Part shown: one piece after another, positions 41,545 to 53,362 of the stretch
How the letters are laid out: each line of letters begins with the position of its first letter
Numbering within the stretch: the first letter of the stretch is position 1
Assembly: GCA_029215795.1 (NCBI GenBank)
Contig: JARDYH010000001.1
Span: 183,961,654 to 184,025,653, forward strand
DNA: 64,000 bases
Origin: Anniella stebbinsi
Taxonomy: Eukaryota > Chordata > Lepidosauria > Squamata > Anniellidae
Direction: 5' to 3'
Notes under the pieces: generated by a model
The model's input: the letters and a program-made list of their open reading frames with translations, nothing else
Databases searched by the model: none
What the model was told of the DNA's origin: nothing
Translations under genes and position numbers: made by a program

Positions 41545-43020
41545 AATCAATGTTTAAAAATCCTTGAGCCAGCTCCAGGCACTCTTGGATAAGACTGATT
41601 ATCTGGATCCATTTCAGTTGGGTTTCAGGCCTGGTTTTGGCATGGAATCAGCCATGGTCACCCTGTATGATGACCTATGTCGGGAGAAAGACAGGGGGAG
41701 TGTGACTCTGTTGATTCTCCTTGATCTCTCAGCGGCTTTCAATACCATCGACCATGGTATCCTTCTGGGACGATTGGCTGAGTTGGGAGTGGAAGGCACT
41801 GCATTTCAGTGGTTCCGCTCCTACTAAACAGGTCGGCTCCAGAAGGTGGTGCTTGGGGGACATTGCTCAGCCCCGTGGATTCTCCAGTATGGGGTTCATC
41901 TACATGAAACCATTGAGTGCAGTCATCCGGAGTTTTGGAGTGCGTTGTCATCAGTACGCTGATGATATGCAGCTCTATTTCTCCTTTTCATCCTCATCAG
42001 GTGAGGCTGTGGATGTGCTGAACCGGTGCCTGGCTGCGACAATGGACTGGATGAGGACTAATAAACTGAAACTCAATCCAGACAAGACTGAGACGCTGTT
42101 AGTGGGTGGTTCTGCTGACCGGATGGAGGGTCGTCAACCTGTTCTGGATGGGGTTGCACTCTCCTTGAAGGAGCAGGTTTGTAGTTTAGGCGTTCTCCTA
42201 GAACCATCTCTGTCACTTGAGGCTCAGGTGGCCTCAGTGACATGGAGTGCCTTCTACCAACTTCGGCTGGTGGCCCAGCTACGCCTCTATCTGGACAGGG
42301 ATAACCTGGCTTCAGTTGTCCATTTTCTCGTAACCTCCAAGTTAGATTACTGCAATGCACTTTACGTGGGGCTGCCTTGAAGGTGGTTCAGAAGCTGCAG
42401 CTTGTGCAAAGTGCAGCAAACAGATTGATAACTGGGACCAGAAGGTTTGAGCATATAAGACCTTCTCTGGCCCACTTGCATTGGCTGCCTGTATGTTTCC
42501 GAGCCCAATTCAAGGTGCTGGTTTTAACTTATAAAGCCTTACACGTCTTGGGACAACAATACCTGATGGAACACTTTTCCCGACATGAACCTACCTGAAC
42601 ACTACGTTCAACATCTAAGGCCCTCCTCCGAGTGCCTACTCTGAGGGAAGCTCAGAGGTCGGCAACAAGGGAGAGGGCCTTCTCTGTGGTGGCCTCCCAA
42701 TTGTGGAACGATCTCCCTGACGAGGCCCGCCTGGCACCAACATTGTTCTCTTTTTGGCACCAGGTCAAGACTTTCCTCTTCTCTCAGACATTTAGCAATA
42801 TCTGATGAGCCTGGGTTTGTTTTATTTTTAGGTTTATAGCTTTTTAAAGTTATTACAGTAGTTTTAAATGTATGTGTATATTATGTGTATATTGTATGTT
42901 TTTGCTGTTTTAATTTTTGTATATTGTTTTTAATTGTTTAAATCTTATGTAAAACCGCCCAGAGAGCTTCGGCTATGGGGCAGTATACAAATGTAATAAA
43001 ATAAATGAATAAAATAAATA
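41545..43020 (+). mobile_element. L2-type LINE, 5'-truncated, 3' complete
   Basis: Translated pieces in order are DPFQLGFRPGFGMESAMVTL and LLILLDLSAAFNTIDHGILL (41564-41827); then, after a frameshift and a short loss, YADDMQLYFSFSSSSGEAVD and KLNPDKTETLLVGG (41721-42380); and then LVQSAANRLITGTRRFEHIR and HLHWLPV (42377-42598). A 3' UTR follows, and the terminus agagagcttcggctatgggg plus (AATA)n ends the element near 43020. It shows the reverse transcriptase and C-terminal region of an L2/CR1-group element. Compared with other pieces in the window it is moderately decayed. Confidence 0.88.
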
Positions 43021-43140
43021 AGATGTTTTTAAATCCTACAGTCTGAATTCTGAAAACCAACCTCTTGCATAGCTTATTTCTAAGCTGCAGTGCATAGTTC
43101 TGTGAATATTTAACAACATATTGGCTTGCTGTAGTTATCT

Positions 43141-43420
43141 TCTATCTATTTTCTATATATGAAAGTGTTTGTATGTCCTCAATGGATTTGAAAACAATAC
43201 ATCCAATTTTTATGAAACTTTTAGAATTTGTTCTACTTCCATCTGGGATGGTTTGGGACATAGTGAAAATTATGTCTGCTATCTTGAAACAAAATGGCAG
43301 CCAATCAAATTTTTAAAAGCTTTATAGCTTCATTACCATTTAATGGATTTCAACCCAATTTGATATGATGATTCAGCAAGCAAATTAGAACCATACATTT
43401 TAACAACATGATTATCTACA
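43141..43420 (+). mobile_element. Possible Helitron 5' end
   Basis: The stretch begins tcttctatctattttctata, followed by gtttgtatgtcctcaatgga and ccaatttttatgaaactttt. Helitron 5' ends typically start with TC and are followed by a TATA-rich block and a GTTTGTATGTCC-like motif. No 3' hairpin with CTRR was located, so the element is either truncated or misjudged. Confidence 0.35.
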
Positions 43421-43848
43421 ATCATAAAAGAGGTTGTGCTTCTGCCTGTCTGATATTGACAAAGCTCCAAACCGTAAAAGTGGACACCTGAAATGTGGCA
43501 TGTATACTAAGGGATCCCTAGGAATGTGCACTTCAGGGTTACTTTGTTTTTAAACTCATTAATTTTCATTAATTTAAGTGTGTCCATGTGGTTGAAACCT
43601 ACAGTTAGATTTCAGCCACTAGGAGTAGACTTCACTAACTAGCATATAGCTTTACACTACATAAAGTTTGGATCTGCAACAGATTAGTAGGTCGAGGAAT
43701 ACAGCTATATGCCTGACTCTTCCCCTGCTGTGGGCAGCCCGCCTCAGGAACAGCCCCCTACCTCAGGGGGCTATTGATCATGGCAGGGTGGGTGTGGCTT
43801 CACTCAGGTCAGGTGGGCACAATGTGTCCAACTCTGACAGCTGTGTAT
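43421..43848. other. Intergenic, nothing recognised
   Basis: No gene or repeat recognised. Confidence 0.4.
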
Positions 43849-44286
43849 AGAATCATAGAATAGTAGAGTTGGAAGGGGCCTACAAGGCCATCAAGTCCAA
43901 CCCCCTGCTCAATGCAGGAATCCACCTTAAAGCATCCCTGACAGATAGGGCTGTCCAGCTGCACCTTGAAGGTCTCTAATGTGGGAGAGCCCACCAGCTC
44001 CCTAGGTCGGTTCCCTTGTCGTGCTGCTCCAACAGTCAGGAAGTTTTTTTCTGATGTCTAGCTGGAATCTGGCTTCCTGTAACTTGAGCCCATTATTCCA
44101 TATCCTGATCGAGAAGATTCCTGGCCCTCCTTTGTGTGACAACCTTTCAAGTATTTGAAGAGTGCTATTATGTCTCCTCTCAATCTTCTCTTCTCCAGGC
44201 TAAACATGCCCAGTTCTTTCAATCTCTCTTCATAGGGCTTTGTTTCCAGACCCCTGATCATTCTTGTTGCCCTCCTCTGAATACGC
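43849..44286 (-). mobile_element. CR1 LINE 3' end
   Basis: The CR1 3' terminus starts at 43849 with agaatcatagaatagtagag. The copy is 5'-truncated after about 440 bp, near cctcctctgaatacgct. Its [20 protein letters not shown] frame (44261 downward) matches the copies at 30205, 35564 and 21609. Confidence 0.9.
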
Positions 44287-44960
44287 TAATTGTTTCCTTG
44301 ACACTGCTTGTTAACCTTCTGGACTTGGTGATATCTTTCCTGACCTCCCGTATACATTCTATTTGAACTTCAATGATTGTATTTTTTATTAACCTCCAAG
44401 CGTTTGGGAGTGATTTAACCTCCTTGACTTCTTTTCAACTTTATCAGTTACCTCATTTTTAAAAAGTTTCCACTTTTGAATTCAAATGGGTGTTGGACTT
44501 CCTTAGCAATTTCTCTTAACTATAAATTAAGATTTGATAGCACTGTGGTCACAGTTTCCTATTCTTTCAACAACACTTGCACCTCTCCGTTGGTTGGGTC
44601 ACCTCTCCTCTGGTCAGTTTCATGAACAACTGTTCTAGGATAAGGCACTGAGAAATTTAACGGCTTTGTTATAACTGAAACATGCATTTATCTGGGCAAT
44701 GTGAAGGTAATTGAAGTTACCCATCACTACATCTCCTTGTTTTGATGCCTCCCTGATTTCATTCTCCATTTCAAGATCACCCGGAGTATTTCGGTCATGG
44801 TACATTACTTTTGGGAATCTGGTAGTCACCCATTGCTATTATGTGGAGTATGTCTCTTTTAAGGTTTCTAGTTTTCTTGACACTAAGTTTCCTTGAAGGC
44901 TTCTGTGTATCAACATAATAGGCCTTGTTTAAATGCCAGATTTCAAGTGTTTTGTGTTCA
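44287..44960 (-). mobile_element. Old CR1-like endonuclease fragment
   Basis: The minus-strand frame at 44635-44829 includes KQGDVVMGNFNYLHI, a degraded form of the CR1 endonuclease motif VVMGDFNYP. The rest is strongly decayed. It is either a separate older CR1 subfamily or part of a rearranged copy joined to the 3' end at 43849-44286. Confidence 0.6.
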
Positions 44961-45229
44961 GGATTGACACCTAAAGTAAAATAATACATCCATTGTTCTC
45001 TGGCAATGGAATACATGGGCAGACATCTGATGCTGCTATCTATGACAACAATACAAATCTGGACCTGATTTATAGTTTACCAGTCTAGTCATCATCTCTG
45101 CAGAATGGCATGGAAACATACCTTTCTATTCCACCATGGATAATGTGTGAGGTGAGAACTACACATGGAGTTGCATTTCATGTGTAGGCCGAATTTGTGT
45201 GGTTATTTTTCTTGAAGACCACAAAACAA

Positions 45230-45540
45230 GACGTAAATATATTATTTTTCCAAATGTTAAATCTTTCAACTGAGCCATATAGGTTTTATCTGTTTTAACT
45301 AGCTATTTATGATTATTTTATCTTTGCATTTTATGTACCTTGAGAGTTTCTTACCTAGAAAGGCTTAACAGTTAAAATGTTTTAAAGTGTTTTAATGACA
45401 GCTGTTTTATGGTTTTAAATTTTGTATAATGTCTTTTTAATGCTCAATCTTTTTAATTTTTGTAAACCGCCCAGAGAGCTTCGGCTATGGGGCGGTATAT
45501 AAGTGTAATAAATAATAAATAATAATAATAATAATAAAAA
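45230..45540 (+). mobile_element. L2-type LINE 3' UTR and tail
   Basis: AT-rich 3' UTR followed by cccagagagcttcggctatg and (AATAATA)n. The terminus closely matches that of the element ending at 43020, so it is a second, shorter copy of the same family. Confidence 0.75.
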
Positions 45541-45545
45541 ACAGC

Positions 45546-45690
45546 CCTTAGTCTTATCTTTGGATGTTTTTAAAGCATTTGATTATCTTGAATAGCCATA
45601 TTTGTTAAAAGTTCTTCAAGCATATCAATTGGGACATCAATGTATTGCAGCAATTTCAAGTCTATATACTACAAACAGGGCCACTAAATT
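45546..45690 (+). mobile_element. L1/Tx1-like reverse transcriptase fragment
   Basis: The plus strand translates to SLDVFKAFDYLE, a stop, then PYLLKVLQAYQLG and ISSLYTTNRATK. This corresponds to the reverse-transcriptase block around LALDIFKAFDCVEW of the L1s in this window. It ends abruptly where an opposite-strand LINE begins. Confidence 0.65.
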
Positions 45691-46192
45691 TTGTGATAAT
45701 ACCACCATATCGTCCGCATACAGCAATATGTTCAGTTTTCTTGAACCCAGTGCAACTGGGAAGTGCACATCATTAGCCAACTCATCTATCACATTATTTA
45801 CGTATATATTAAACAGTATAGGTGCTAAAAGACATCCTTGTCTGACTCCTATTGATGTTTCCACTTCATCAGATAGATAACCACCTCTTGCTGTTCTTAC
45901 TCGAGTGAAGGTGTTTCAATAAAGGTTCTTTATCAGGATCAACAAGCGCATATCCATTCCTAACCACAGCAACTTCTGCCATAATCTTTCCCTATTTATC
46001 CTGACAAATGCTGAGGATAAGTCTACAAACGTGGCATATAAATATCTCCTAGGTTTTCTGGAATATTTTTCAATAAGGTGGTTCAAAATAAAACACTGAT
46101 CTATTGTTGACTTTCCACTACAGAAGCCAGCTTGTTCATCCCCAATGATGTTGTTTTGATAAACTCAATCCTCTACTTTCGAGAGGAGGAAC

Positions 46193-47116
46193 TTAGTATA
46201 TATATATTAGGGACACATCTAATAGACTGAGAGGCCAATAATTGTCCGGGCATGACTTATCACCCTTCTTATAAATTGGGATAGTTATACTTTGAGTCCA
46301 ACCCACAGGTGTATAACCATTTTGATTTATATATGTAAACATTTTAGCCAAGATTGGAGCCCACCATTGTGCATTTTCCAAAAAGATCTCTGGCGGAACC
46401 ATATCTTCCCCTGGTGCCTTCCCTCTTTTTAAGCTCAATATGAGCTTTTTAACTTCACTAGTGGTAACTGCTGGCCAAGGAGGAAGTTCTTGGATATTCG
46501 AGATTAAAGATCCCAACAGATCTTTCTCTCTGGGTAATAGATTTTTTTTATAATGTTCCTCCCATTCCCCCATCATTATTGGATCTGCTGTCTCATATCT
46601 GGGTTCCTTTATTTTACATGCCACCAACTGCCAAAACTTAGATGTATTTCTCTCTCTGGCTGCTCTCTCTAATTCTGCCCATATTTGATTTGTATATTTA
46701 AGTTGTTTATTTTTAAGGAGCTTCCTATACTCACGTCTTAAAACCACTAAAACGTTAATATCTTGTGTCTGGTTTCCAAGCGTTACCTTGAGCAGTCTTT
46801 GAGCAGTCAAAGAGCAGAGCTGACGCCTAGCCACTCTGCACTCCTGATCACACCAACTTTTCGGATATCTGTACTCTTCATTACAGAGTAATCCCAATCT
46901 ATGCATAAGATTCTGAAAGGAGAGCAGAATGTCTGATGAGGCTGCATTAAGTAGGGAGGCTCTTAATAAGACCCACTCCCGACTATATAGAACCTCTTGT
47001 GCCTTCTTTTGCAGAGTATTATCCCATCTAAATCTTCGTTTACTCTGCTGGTCAAACGGCGCTTCTGCGGTTTTCTCTTTCCTTATCTCCTGTGTCCCCA
47101 TTAGCTCCAGTAACAA
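46193..47116 (-). pseudogene. LINE reverse transcriptase N-terminal region, 307 codons
   Basis: The open stretch covers the linker after the endonuclease and the first reverse-transcriptase blocks: LILSLKRGKAPGEDMVPPEI and TIPIYKKGDKSCPDNYWPLS. It is broken on both sides by frameshifts. The enzyme belongs to the APE-type LINE at 45691-49860 and is not functional. Confidence 0.8.
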
Positions 47117-47930
47117 AGGCAGTCTCCTAGTGCAAATTTCTTTACATATGGAGCCAGTTGTAAATCAGATAAGAAGTAATCTATAACGCTATCCCCATTC
47201 ATATTGGTAAAAGTATAATTCGCTGTAGTGTTATCAGAACCGGTGCCATTCACAATATACATATTAAATGTATACATTATTTTAAATAGCGAAGCACCTG
47301 CCTCATTAAATAACTGATCTTTTGACTTTCTTATCGACAGATGTTTAATTTCTTCATTTGTTAACTCTAAGTTTCTACACAACCAAGTTTCTTGTAATTC
47401 TATTATGTCTAATTTAGATAAATATTCTCTAAATCCTATATCCTTCAGTTTATTATCCCAGCCTGAAATATTCCAGGGGCATATGGTTGTACAGTATGAG
47501 CTATTTCTACTTTCCGGGAATGGCAGACTTCTTTCCCCGAATCAATTTTGATGGTTCTTTGTCATTCTTCATCTATCTTTGTCTTTCTTATAGGGGGAGG
47601 ATTATCCCTTCTGACCCTGTTGCCAATGTTTTCATCTATTGTACTCAGTGTTAAAATTCCTTCGTAGACAGCGGGATTGACCTGCAACATGCTATTCTTC
47701 CCTTTTAGCTTAATCATATCATCTGCCTTGGGAATATTATTTTTTCCTTCCTTCCCGGTATCGTTATTGACCTATCCATCTGCCCATCCAGGTTCCTCTT
47801 AATCACCGTAATTTCTGGGTATAAACTGCCTATATTGGCAGTTATATCAATTGGAGTTAGTTGATCTTCATATTGGAGGCAAGACAGGTAATCAGTTGGT
47901 CTTACATCCTTTGGAGCTTGCCTCTCCAAT

Positions 47931-49855
47931 CTATCCTGTTATAGTGTGTTTCCCGCTATCATCTCCCTCTATGTGATTTGTCATTAGTGTGTTGTTATAA
48001 TTGTGATTAAGTAATTCTAACAGGGATTTTAATCTGTCAATAATCCGCTGTTGGTATATATTTTGTAATGCGTTAAAGCTCTCAATCAATTTTACTTCTT
48101 CTGGGCAGATTAGCTCTGCAGCTGTCCCTTCCCAATCTCCATCCTTTTCTAATCCCCCACTCCACCTGCTAACTTCCTTCTCTTTGCTGCGGTTTAATGT
48201 AGATTTTTCGTGCTTAGGTAATGCAAATCCACTTAAATAACCCAGCCTAATACCTCGCTTGTCTATATAGTAGCCTTCATCCTCTTTATTTCCAGTATTA
48301 GACCTACCACATTCAGATATCGTTATCAGGGATATATCTTGTAAATCAAGGGAGTTCCCTTCCCTTGTCCCCTCCCTGTCCCTTTTATCTACAATATCCT
48401 TATTTCCTCTCCCAAAATGCATTAGTGGGATTATGGTGGAATTTTTAAAATATCTGTTCACCCACAGGCCCTTTTCAGAAAGCACATCCTTCTTACTATA
48501 TAGCCTAGCTGCCTGGTATGAATTATCAAAGATAATCACTGCCCTTGCCCTGTTATAATTAAAGAATAGATATTTAATTATTTGGATTATTTCAACATTA
48601 TATCCAAATATGTTCACTTCCAACGACGCCAGTAGCTCTAGGAGGTGCAGCTTTCGCTCTACTTGTGTGAGATAACCCCCAGGTTTGGGGTAATTGGAAA
48701 TCACCAGGATATTGCTCTTTAAATACATACTCCATGTTCCGTCCCTCTCATTCCCAGTGCATTCTTCTGCCGACAGACCTAACCCGACTGAGGATACCTC
48801 CAGTGGTATGTGTTCCAGATCAGGTGTTGATACCCCTGAGACTCGTATTTTCGACACGTCAATCACACCTCTATGAGTATCGTCTTTTCCAGATGTCTGG
48901 CTTAAATTCCTCACTGGCGGGAGCTTTTTATCAAATAGTTTCTTCTTATCTGTTAACTGGTTTATACTTTCACTTTCCTTAGACTGAATATCCATAATAC
49001 AAAATAATTTTTTGAAATTCATATTTTGCTTCCTTTTATTCTTCAATGGTCTTTTCATATTCTTAGATTTCTTTCCCTTTTTTTGCTGTGTTATTTGTTC
49101 TATTAAAGATGTTGTTTTGGTTTGTGTGTATTTCTTTTTTGTTTTTACTGTTTTATTTTGTCCATTACTGTCTTTGCAGCTCGATTTCTTCCCATTCTTC
49201 CCCCTTTTAGAATGGTTCCTTGCCTCTTTACTGGGTCCCTTCATCTCTAGGGACTCTGATAAACCATCAAAGGAAGCTGGCACTATAATCTTTTCATGAA
49301 GGCAAGTGATTTCAGACCTGGCCGTAGTGGAACATCCACTCATTTCAGGCCCTATGGAATTGGCCATGACTAAATTGGTAAGGGTAGTCAGTAAGTCCTT
49401 AGTTTCTAATAAATAGTTTTTTATCAGCACCATGTCCTCAGACCAGCCTCCAACTAATGCTTTAAACATCTCATATTGAGTAGTAAATAAGCTTGGAAGA
49501 ATCTGTAAAGCCTCATTCGAAACTGCTTGGTGATTAAACCATCTTGTTGCAGCATACTCAAATCTGAATGGCCAGGATAGATACTGCGGCCCTGTGACAT
49601 CTGTTCATTCAGTGCTGGAGTAGATGTTAGCTCTATACTGATTTCATTCAGTGTATCATTGTAATGTCCTATTTTCCCATCATCTTCCCCAACCAAGGAT
49701 AACTCCTCAGCCAAACTACATAGAGTTGGAAGATCAGGCTCCTGTGGGTTCATTATCATATGTGGGCCCAGGGACCAATCAAGAGGCTCAGTTAGAAACT
49801 GGGGAACTGCTCCCCTCCTTACTTGTAATTTGCTGTCTGTTAACTTGCTGGTCAT
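47931..49855 (-). pseudogene. ORF1-like protein of the 45.7-49.9 kb LINE
   Basis: Two overlapping minus-strand frames (49855-49454 and 49469-47931; about 630 codons in total) would join with one frameshift. The product is rich in Lys and Ser. A very basic central segment lies around 49010-49210 (KKKYTQTKTTSLIEQITQQK). A more structured part further on contains VISNYPKPGGYLTQVERKLH and RARAVIIFDNSYQAARLYSK, which looks RRM-like with its basic linker. The position before the endonuclease and the basic composition suggest an RNA-binding ORF1, but no domain can be named with certainty. Confidence 0.6.
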
Positions 49856-49860
49856 TAGTT

Positions 49861-51059
49861 AGTTTCTCTACTTCAGGAATAGATTGAAAAACTTAGTTAT
49901 TTTCACTTGGTTTTTTTTCTGTTTCCAACCATTCACGTTTACATCTTCAATTAAGGGAACTAACCCCTGTCTCTTGTGCTCCGCTCTGGTTAAGACCGTT
50001 GCAGACACCGTATTTCTCCACCTAATTGCAGCCACTTTATGCAGTTAGCCTTCTTTACACTAATTCTTCTTTGCTCTAATTTACTGTAGGTGTTGTTTGC
50101 AAATTGCTGGGATTATTTTAAATAAGCAGCATTTAGCTTGCCTTCAATCAAAGATAATGACTTGCAAGACCAACAGCCATTACTAATCAAATACAATATC
50201 CTCTATCCTGTAACATTAAATCTTTAAAACTTTAAACTACAAAACTTTAAAACTTAAAAAACTTATCTCTGTCTAAGACCTTTTCCATCATTCTCTCCTT
50301 ATTCGCCCCATGTAAATCTAACCCAGCTGCCAAATTTTAAAATGGATAAGAAATTTGAAAGGAAATATCTTTTATCCTTAAAAGGTTTAAAGTTTAAAAG
50401 TTCAAGAGGTTTAAAAGGACTTTCTTTCCTTATTTCTTATTTCCTTCTCCGTATTTACTCCTCTTCCTTGTGGTTGTAGCCGAATTTTCTTGCTAAGTCG
50501 AGATACTTGTATTCAGAAGATTTTCAAGGTCCAAGGAGAGGCTTGGTTAAACAGTTTTCTGGGTGGGGGGAGCTTGGAAATACTTTCCCCTGAGGCTCCA
50601 GAAGCTAGACTCCCACACATCAGCTTAGTAATACATTATATTCCACGTACCGCCCAGTTACTCGGCTTTGCCTTCTCTAGGTAATCAAACTTTGATAAGA
50701 GAGGAGAAATTCCTTAGAATAGGATTTTCATTCTTTTCTTTCTGTTGTTGTTGTTCCTCTTGAACCTCTTAGCTGCAGAGGGAAGCATGCAGGATTGGCT
50801 AAGGGAACAACTTCCCTGTCTGTCTTGGGGACTCAGATAGATATATCAGCTTTGACAGATTCATTGCCTGAGGGGAGGTGTGAGCTTTCTTTGCAGATAT
50901 ATTCTGCATCCATTTTCTATCAAATAAACTGTCATCTTTTTGCACAAATTAACTTCATTTTATCTTGGTAATCAAAAGAATCTAATTTGACTGGGACCTG
51001 ACAGAATCAAAACCCCAGATCAGTACAACTCTCTTAAAAGAAACCCACAAAAAAAAAGT
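49861..51059 (-). other. Possible LINE 5' UTR, otherwise nothing recognised
   Basis: The region directly precedes the ORF1-like frame of the minus-strand LINE, and its first 0.8 kb may be that element's 5' UTR. No target duplication was found, because the 3' end of the element is missing. Confidence 0.35.
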
Positions 51060-51990
51060 AATTGCTTTATCGGTGGCATGCTGGCTTTTCAAATCAACAG
51101 TGAACTATGGGATCCGGGGGTAGATTTTTGTTTGACAAGGGCAACTATGGTGACCACACTTTCACAATCGTAACAATTTATACTCCAAACTCAAGTCGCA
51201 GTTGTTCCTTGAGGCCTTTGAGGGAATATTGGGATGGTACAGTAATATTGGGTGGAGACTTCAACATCATCAGAAATGGACATTTGAACAGATGTGGGAG
51301 CAAACCAACTTTGTGTACACCACAGGATTAAGAATTATGGGATTCCTGGAAAGATCACAATCCCAGAGAAAAGAACTGCACCTACTGTGTCTGTCCATAA
51401 CTGTCCATAATAAACAGCTTAACTTTGGCCCAGTTGTCCCAGATTAAGCTTGACTTTAAAAGGTGGGGAAACTAAATCTATCCAGGTTACAGCAGATGGC
51501 TGTAAAAAGATGACCTTGCTCCTTAAACTTTTTTCTTGTTCCAAGTGCTGCCACTAGACATTTCTGATAAGGCAGAAAATATTTGACATCTTCATACAAA
51601 AGGGGTAGGGAACAAAGCTCAGGAAAGATGCACTATACAAAAATGTAAAACACGGTGGTCTGGGCATCCCTAATATTTGTAAATACTATGAGGCATTCCA
51701 GCTAAAGCAACTTATTATACTCATCCAAGGAGCCCGATTTCATCCTTGGAGGAAGGGTGGGATACCAATGATATAGACATTACTATTTCTTTTGTTTTCA
51801 ATACTTCCAGCAACCACACCAGCAAAATAAATAGCAATGCCTAGATTCTTTGCCTAGAATCCTATGCATATTCAGCAAGACTCATTGGCTTTGCCAACAA
51901 AATGCTCAGAAATCTGACACCATTTCCTGCCTGCTTACATGGCACTTGATTAACTGTTGGTACAATAAAAGAGCCACCATTCTATAGTTA
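51060..51990 (+). mobile_element. Decayed L1/Tx1-like LINE pieces
   Basis: Plus-strand pieces include TIVTIYTPNSSRSC and VILGGDFNIIRNGHLNR (51107-51331; an APE endonuclease with the GGDFN motif). Farther on, near 51640, KHGGLGIPNICKYYEAFQLKQL matches the C-terminal part of L1 ORF2 (GGLGLPNIKNYYIANQLRYV in L1 number 2). The reverse-transcriptase core between them has been deleted. Confidence 0.7.
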
Positions 51991-52380
51991 GTGTGTTGTA
52001 TTAGGAGGGCTATGGAGTCGCAGCCCTGGATTCATTGACTGATGAGTACAATATTCATATCGTCCTCCCACATGCTCTATTAAATAAATAAATAAATACC
52101 AGGTGCATCCCACTGTTACGTTACCTAATTATCAGGTGTTTGCTGCATATGCACGTTTACTCGGCAGTAAGCCCCCCCCCCCCCCCGTGTTCAGCGGGTT
52201 TACTCCTCTGCCAGTGTGTTTAGGGTTGTGCAGCTGGGAGTAAGCCCCACTGAACACTGTGGGGCTGACTTCTTCATCAGCATGGACAGGACCCTCTTCA
52301 ACTGCCAGTTAAGCCAGCGGGGTTTACTTTCGCTCGTTTCCAATTCACGGAACGGATAATTAAAACAAGTAAACGAACAT
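51991..52380. repeat. Palindromic repeat remnant and C run, upstream of MRPL19
   Basis: At 52145-52270, blocks like gtttactcggcagtaagccc and ggagtaagccccactgaaca form a loose inverted repeat. The ggagtaagcccc motif with a gtgtttagggttgtgcag-like end is common in reptile repeats, and a related stretch lies near 54185-54245. A run of 15 C lies at 52172-52186. Confidence 0.45.
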
Positions 52381-53130
52381 GAAAACGTCCAAGCCCTAAA
52401 CGCCATAAAGAGTTTTTTGCCTCCTCCCTCCGCCGTCCTCTCTGCCTCAGTGCCGCCGCCGCCGCCCCCCGCCCCCCAGTACCCAAACTATTTCCTTCCG
52501 CCTCATCATTTCGCCCTTTGCCGCTCGCAAGCGTCGCTCTCACGGTCATCCCCGAGAGGAGAAAATGCGAACGTTGTACTGGAACTGCAAGCGCCTCTCT
52601 AAGAATACATCTCCCTCCCTTTACTAGCTCTAAGCGACCCTTCTGCCTCGTGATCGGTGCGCGCTCTGTTCGGCTTGCTCGTCAGCACCTACGCCGGGGA
52701 AGCCAAACGGCGATGGCGGCTGTCTGGAGAAGGCTCGGGGGGCAGCCTGGCGTGCGCGGCCGTAAGTACTTGTGAAGGGAGTCCGGGGGGGGGGGGGTGA
52801 CGTCGGCCGCCTCCCCACCTCCCTCTCGTCTCGCCCGCCGCTTCGCCTGAGGGGTTTCTCCCAGCCCCATGGCCGACTTGTGAGCGGGGAGGCTTCCCCC
52901 CCCGGGGGCTTCCGGGAGGGGGGAGGGGAGCAACCCGGCTATGGAAGGAGCGGGAGTGGATCGCTGCCGCCGCCGCCGCCGCGCTCCGTTTCCCTACCCC
53001 TGAGCCCTGCGGTTTCGCTCCCCCGCAGCAGGAGGGGGGACGAGACTCCCTCGCTCGGGCGCTTTTTGTAGCCCGAAGCTCTGAGGTGGCGGCCCACGCC
53101 TCGACGCGGCGACGGCGACGGCGCCCTATT
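52380..53130 (+). promoter_or_regulatory. CpG island promoter of MRPL19
   Basis: High GC with frequent CpG starts about 330 bp before the MRPL19 ATG and continues into intron 1. A cttccgc ETS-type core (52495-52501) lies about 215 bp upstream of the ATG. ETS/NRF-2 sites are common in promoters of nuclear genes for mitochondrial proteins. No TATA box is seen. The exact transcription start cannot be placed. Confidence 0.75.
52713..52761 (+). CDS. MRPL19: MRPL19 exon 1 (coding part)
   Basis: MRPL19 (bL19m) is a nuclear-encoded protein of the mitochondrial large ribosomal subunit. The ATG at 52713 has G at -3 and G at +4, and opens MAAVWRRLGGQPGVRG. This Arg-rich, acid-free stretch fits a mitochondrial targeting presequence. 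The exon ends in phase 1 at a strong donor, GTAAGT (52762-52767). It lies in a CpG island. This exon is the least conserved part of the gene. The call rests on position, reading frame and the downstream exons. Confidence 0.88.
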
Positions 53131-53317
53131 AGTACGTTTAGTGAGCAAATTATTTTGCATTTCATCTCTATCTGGCCTATCTGTTTGCGTTTTCTCTCTA
53201 CTCTTGAACCTGCCGGCTGAGGATAACACTAGATGTATCCGAGGCAGTGGGTTCCAGTCTCCGAAAGCTTATGCCAGAATGAACTTTATAGTAATAATAA
53301 ACTTGTTTGCAATTCCT

Positions 53318-53339
53318 GGGGGGGGGGGGGGGGGGGGGG
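53318..53339 (+). repeat. 22-G homopolymer in MRPL19 intron 1
   Basis: 22 uninterrupted G residues. The length is likely variable and error-prone in sequencing. Confidence 0.95.
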
Positions 53340-53362
53340 TTGTTGTTTTTTGGTATATGTAT

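Larger units (their letters stand above)
45691..49860 (-). mobile_element. APE-type LINE, 3'-truncated, clade unresolved
   Basis: From 49855 downward there is an ORF1-like region (49855-47931, with one frameshift near 49460), then endonuclease remnants (47382-47101, with SVIDYFLSDLQLAPYV), then reverse transcriptase. Reverse-transcriptase blocks are KRGKAPGEDMVPPEIF and ITIPIYKKGDKSCPDNYWPL (47116-46193), a frame-shifted stretch resembling EQAGFCSGKSTID (near 46110), and VRQGCLLAPILFNIYV with LLYADDMVVLSQ (45864-45695). The copy stops right after the catalytic box. The motifs differ from CR1, L2 and L1 here. A 5' UTR may extend to about 50700. Confidence 0.8.

Noticed and set aside
31274..52713. 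A shared bidirectional promoter for EVA1A and MRPL19
   Set aside because: The genes are divergent, but the first coding exons are 21 kb apart and no EVA1A exon was found next to the MRPL19 CpG island.
52689..53229. Minus-strand Arg/Ser-rich frames opposite MRPL19 exon 1
   Set aside because: CpG-island composition artefacts with no conserved content. A divergent gene sharing the promoter is possible in principle but not supported.
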